Positions 62,009-64,000 of a stretch of 64,000 nt of DNA are shown here, in pieces. The translations under genes were made by a program, and so were the position numbers. The stretch's first letter is position 1, and the number at the start of each line of letters is the position of its first letter. The stretch comes from OLB7 sp966250335 (lineage in GTDB: Bacteria; Bacteroidota; Ignavibacteria; OLB7), in contig CBINGZ010000033.1 in assembly GCA_966250335.1 (NCBI GenBank), positions 1 through 64,000 of the forward strand, read 5' to 3'. Below the pieces are notes generated by a model. That model was not told the DNA's origin, did not search any database, and saw only the letters and a list, made by a program, of their open reading frames with translations.

Positions 62009-62929
62009 ATGTTGAAGCAGCCCCCCACCTGGAGGCGCTGGCTGAAGAGCCGTTCGGATCGGAGGAGGATCCCGGCCTTTCTGACAGCGGGAGCATTGAG
62101 TGCCGTCGGCGTCGGGCTCGCCCTGACCTGGTCGGCCACAGCAACCGAAAGCCACACGGCAAGGGAGATCCAGACGGACTCCGGAGAGATCGGCATCTCG
62201 ATCGACCTCGACTCGCTCTACGCGGCGAAGGCCGCCGAGAAGCCCTCGTTCGACTCAAGTTTCGCGATCGCCGTCGAACCCCGACAGACGATCAAGGGAA
62301 AAGTAAGCTGGTACGGTCCCCGGTTCCACGGGCGCAAGACGGCCAGCGGCGAGCGGTTCAACCGCAACGAGATGACAGCCGCCCATAAGACGTTGCCCTT
62401 CGGCACGCTGGTGCGCGTCATCAACCAGAACACGGAGAAATCGCTCCTTGTCAGAATCAACGATCGCGGCCCCTACTGCGGCGGCCGGGTCCTCGATCTG
62501 GCCGAGGGAGCAGCCAGTCGCCTCGGCATCAAGGGGAGCGGCACCGGCAGCGTCCGGATCGAGATCTTCCCGACCGAGAAGGAGTCCCCCGCCGACATCC
62601 GGGCGTTCGACACCGACGGACGTCTCGTCACACTGCACGGCTATTCGGTCCTCGTCGCCTCCATGATGGACTTCGACGAAGCGATCGACCTCCAGCACCG
62701 CCTCCACGGCGAAGGCCACGGCGATGTCTTCCTCGCCGAGCGCCGCCACGGCTCCACGAAAACCTACCAGGTCTACATCGGCCTCTTCAGTTCGCAGGTT
62801 TCCAGCGAGAGCCTTCTTGCCGACATTTCCGACATCTACAGCACGGCAACGACCGTCAGGTTCGATGATGGAAGGGCCACCTCGCTGAAGTTCGCCGCGC
62901 TCCCGGAGGGAGATTCGGCACGGATGTAA
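62009..62929 (+). CDS. rlpA: RlpA-like septal ring lytic transglycosylase with SPOR-like C-terminus
   Basis: The ATG at 62009, with CGGAGG just before it, gives 306 residues. A hydrophobic segment near residues 24-44 (AFLTAGALSAVGVGLALTWSA) is a signal or anchor. The double-psi beta-barrel domain lies at about 95-180 with KVSWYGPRFHGRKTASGERFN, LPFGTLVRV and INDRGPY, where the Asp is catalytic. A C-terminal unit of about 80 residues (YSVLVASMMDFDEAIDLQHRL...YQVYIGLFSS) resembles a SPOR peptidoglycan-binding repeat. RlpA cleaves denuded glycan strands during division. A TTG at 61976 is a longer alternative start. Confidence 0.92.
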   Translation: MLKQPPTWRRWLKSRSDRRRIPAFLTAGALSAVGVGLALTWSATATESHTAREIQTDSGEIGISIDLDSLYAAKAAEKPSFDSSFAIAVEPRQTIKGKVSWYGPRFHGRKTASGERFNRNEMTAAHKTLPFGTLVRVINQNTEKSLLVRINDRGPYCGGRVLDLAEGAASRLGIKGSGTGSVRIEIFPTEKESPADIRAFDTDGRLVTLHGYSVLVASMMDFDEAIDLQHRLHGEGHGDVFLAERRHGSTKTYQVYIGLFSSQVSSESLLADISDIYSTATTVRFDDGRATSLKFAALPEGDSARM

Positions 62930-62962
62930 GTCGCGCGGGCAGATCGCAATAATGAATACGAC

Positions 62963-62993
62963 ACGGCCCTCTCCGGTGAACGGAGAGGGCCGT
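62963..62993. terminator. Strong terminator between rlpA and the TauD gene
   Basis: ACGGCCCTCTCCG at 62963-62975 pairs perfectly with CGGAGAGGGCCGT at 62981-62993, loop GTGAA, with ACTCTTTTC after it on the plus strand. It serves rlpA and possibly the convergent gene. Confidence 0.9.
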
Positions 62994-63093
62994 ACTCTTT
63001 TCGTCAAGAGGCTCACGGATCGTCTTCGAGGAGAGCGGAGCATGACCGGCGGAGATGCAGCGCCGCCAGTCCACCCCTTCCATCACGATCAGC

Positions 63094-64000
63094 TCAGCCC
63101 ACATCAACGGGCGCAACAAGCCTGGCCCCGTCGATACGGACTCCTCCCCTGTCGCCCGGCGTCGTCGAACCGAATCGCTCGGCAAAGACCGGCGGAAGCG
63201 GACGGGCGTTCTCCGGCGCCAGCCAGAGACGCAGCAGATGACGCTTGCGCTCCGGCTCCGGCCAGTCCTCGAACGCCGTGCGGTCGTGCAGCAGGGTGTG
63301 ATTGTGGACGAACTGCACGTCGCCGGGAAGGAATTCCATACGGAGATGAAGGGCGGGATCATCGGAGAGTTCATCGAGCAGATCGAGCGCTTCCCGCTGC
63401 TGAACGGTGTACTCCGGAACTCCGGGGAGCCTGCGCGCGTCGTCGATATACTTCCGCTGGTAGATGGCGGAGAGCTCCCCGGCATACCAGTTGAACACGG
63501 GAATGGTGAAGTAGGGCTTCTCCCCTTCCGGCACCTCACCGCGCCGATCGGTTTCTATGGGGGCAAACAGAGCGGGAAGGAGATCGGGCCGCCGTCTCCG
63601 TATCTCGTTGAAGAGAGTCACCGAACTGACCAGACTCGAAAGTCCCCCCTCCTTCGCTCCGGAGAGGCACATCAGGCCGACGATATCGCAGGAATCGGTA
63701 TGGTATCCCTGGCGTTTGTTCGTCTTGTAGATCCGCGACGCATCGGGATCGCCCAGATCCTTGACATGGCCCAGCACATGCCCCTCCGCGTTCTGCGACC
63801 GCGCATTCCCGAAATATGTGCCGAGCCCGAAGAACGCAACGCCCCTCTCCAGCTTCGACCACCGATCAACCGGAAACCCTCGAATCAGCACGAACCCGCG
63901 TCCGTTCAGAATATCCTCCAGCATCCGCTCCAGACGCGGCCCGAGCGTCGGCAGCGGGAAATCGTCCCGGCGGATATCGACGATATCGAAGGTCCGGTCG
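63094..64000 (-). CDS. TauD/TfdA-family Fe(II)/2-oxoglutarate dioxygenase (5' end beyond window)
   Basis: The frame is open to the window edge, so the N-terminus is missing; in-frame residues from 64000 on read FDIVDIRRDDFPLPTLGPRLERMLEDIL, as at the start of other family members. The facial triad is visible: H-x-D in GYHTDSCD, the distal His in NHTLLHDR, and the 2-oxoglutarate Arg in RKRHLLRLWL. Such enzymes hydroxylate sulfonates, carboxylates, betaine precursors or amino-acid derivatives; the substrate here is unknown. The gene is convergent with rlpA and lies behind the strong terminator at 62963. Confidence 0.9.
   Translation of the reverse strand, partial: DRTFDIVDIRRDDFPLPTLGPRLERMLEDILNGRGFVLIRGFPVDRWSKLERGVAFFGLGTYFGNARSQNAEGHVLGHVKDLGDPDASRIYKTNKRQGYHTDSCDIVGLMCLSGAKEGGLSSLVSSVTLFNEIRRRRPDLLPALFAPIETDRRGEVPEGEKPYFTIPVFNWYAGELSAIYQRKYIDDARRLPGVPEYTVQQREALDLLDELSDDPALHLRMEFLPGDVQFVHNHTLLHDRTAFEDWPEPERKRHLLRLWLAPENARPLPPVFAERFGSTTPGDRGGVRIDGARLVAPVDVG

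Overview
The window is GC-rich, gene-dense chromosomal DNA from a Gram-negative bacterium of the Bacteroidota/Chlorobiota (FCB) group; a Kapabacteria- or Ignavibacteria-like lineage fits best, which is an inference. The support is a PorX-type receiver-PglZ regulator, proteins with type IX secretion (T9SS) C-terminal domains, a PorV/PorQ-family barrel, a short 287-residue primary sigma factor, OmpA proteins with long thrombospondin type 3 (TSP3) calcium-repeat linkers, and several TAnnTTTG -7 boxes of the Bacteroidota type ahead of genes. The heptose enzymes RfaE1 and RfaE2, TamB, RlpA and many small beta-barrels point to a full outer membrane. No tRNA, rRNA, CRISPR array, insertion sequence or prophage gene was recognised.

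Layout. 1-7780: tRNA t6A genes (partial tsaB, tsaE) and porX on the minus strand, divergent from a T9SS cluster (large cargo, a protein that is little more than a sorting domain, PorV-like barrel). 7861-11832: housekeeping genes rpiB, glyA, tatC and a long-chain prenyl diphosphate synthase. 11959-13818 (minus): YbjN-like protein, PspA and a biotin carrier protein. 14001-17501: MATE transporter and htpG, convergent. 18074-22439: two translationally coupled groups, VOC protein/histidine kinase/response regulator and SDR/queA. 22701-25375: four small secreted beta-barrels. 25410-25690: a strong terminator and a candidate structured RNA. 25691-35535 (minus): rnr, a GAF protein with a degenerate GGDEF domain, two secreted proteins of similar design, ndk, a rhodanese and sucD. 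35917-44711: mrdA, then purA, a STAS protein, secF, secD and pyk on the minus strand. 44905-50791 (minus): three TSP3/OmpA-type envelope genes and tmk. 51115-62929 (plus): a secreted protein, a PIN toxin-antitoxin-like pair, rpoD, rfaE1, rfaE2, tamB, an acetyltransferase-like gene and rlpA. 63094-64000: a partial TauD-family dioxygenase.

Most genes are ordinary core functions with envelope biogenesis as the common theme: Sec (SecDF), Tat (TatC), T9SS, TamB, heptose synthesis, peptidoglycan (PBP2, RlpA) and OmpA anchors. The points most worth a second look are the candidate RNA at 25445-25620, the apparently split OmpA pair with a collagen-like stretch, the nearly stand-alone T9SS sorting domain, the histone-like tail on SucD, paired GTAAA dyads at 31974-32008, and a REP-like repeat family present twice.
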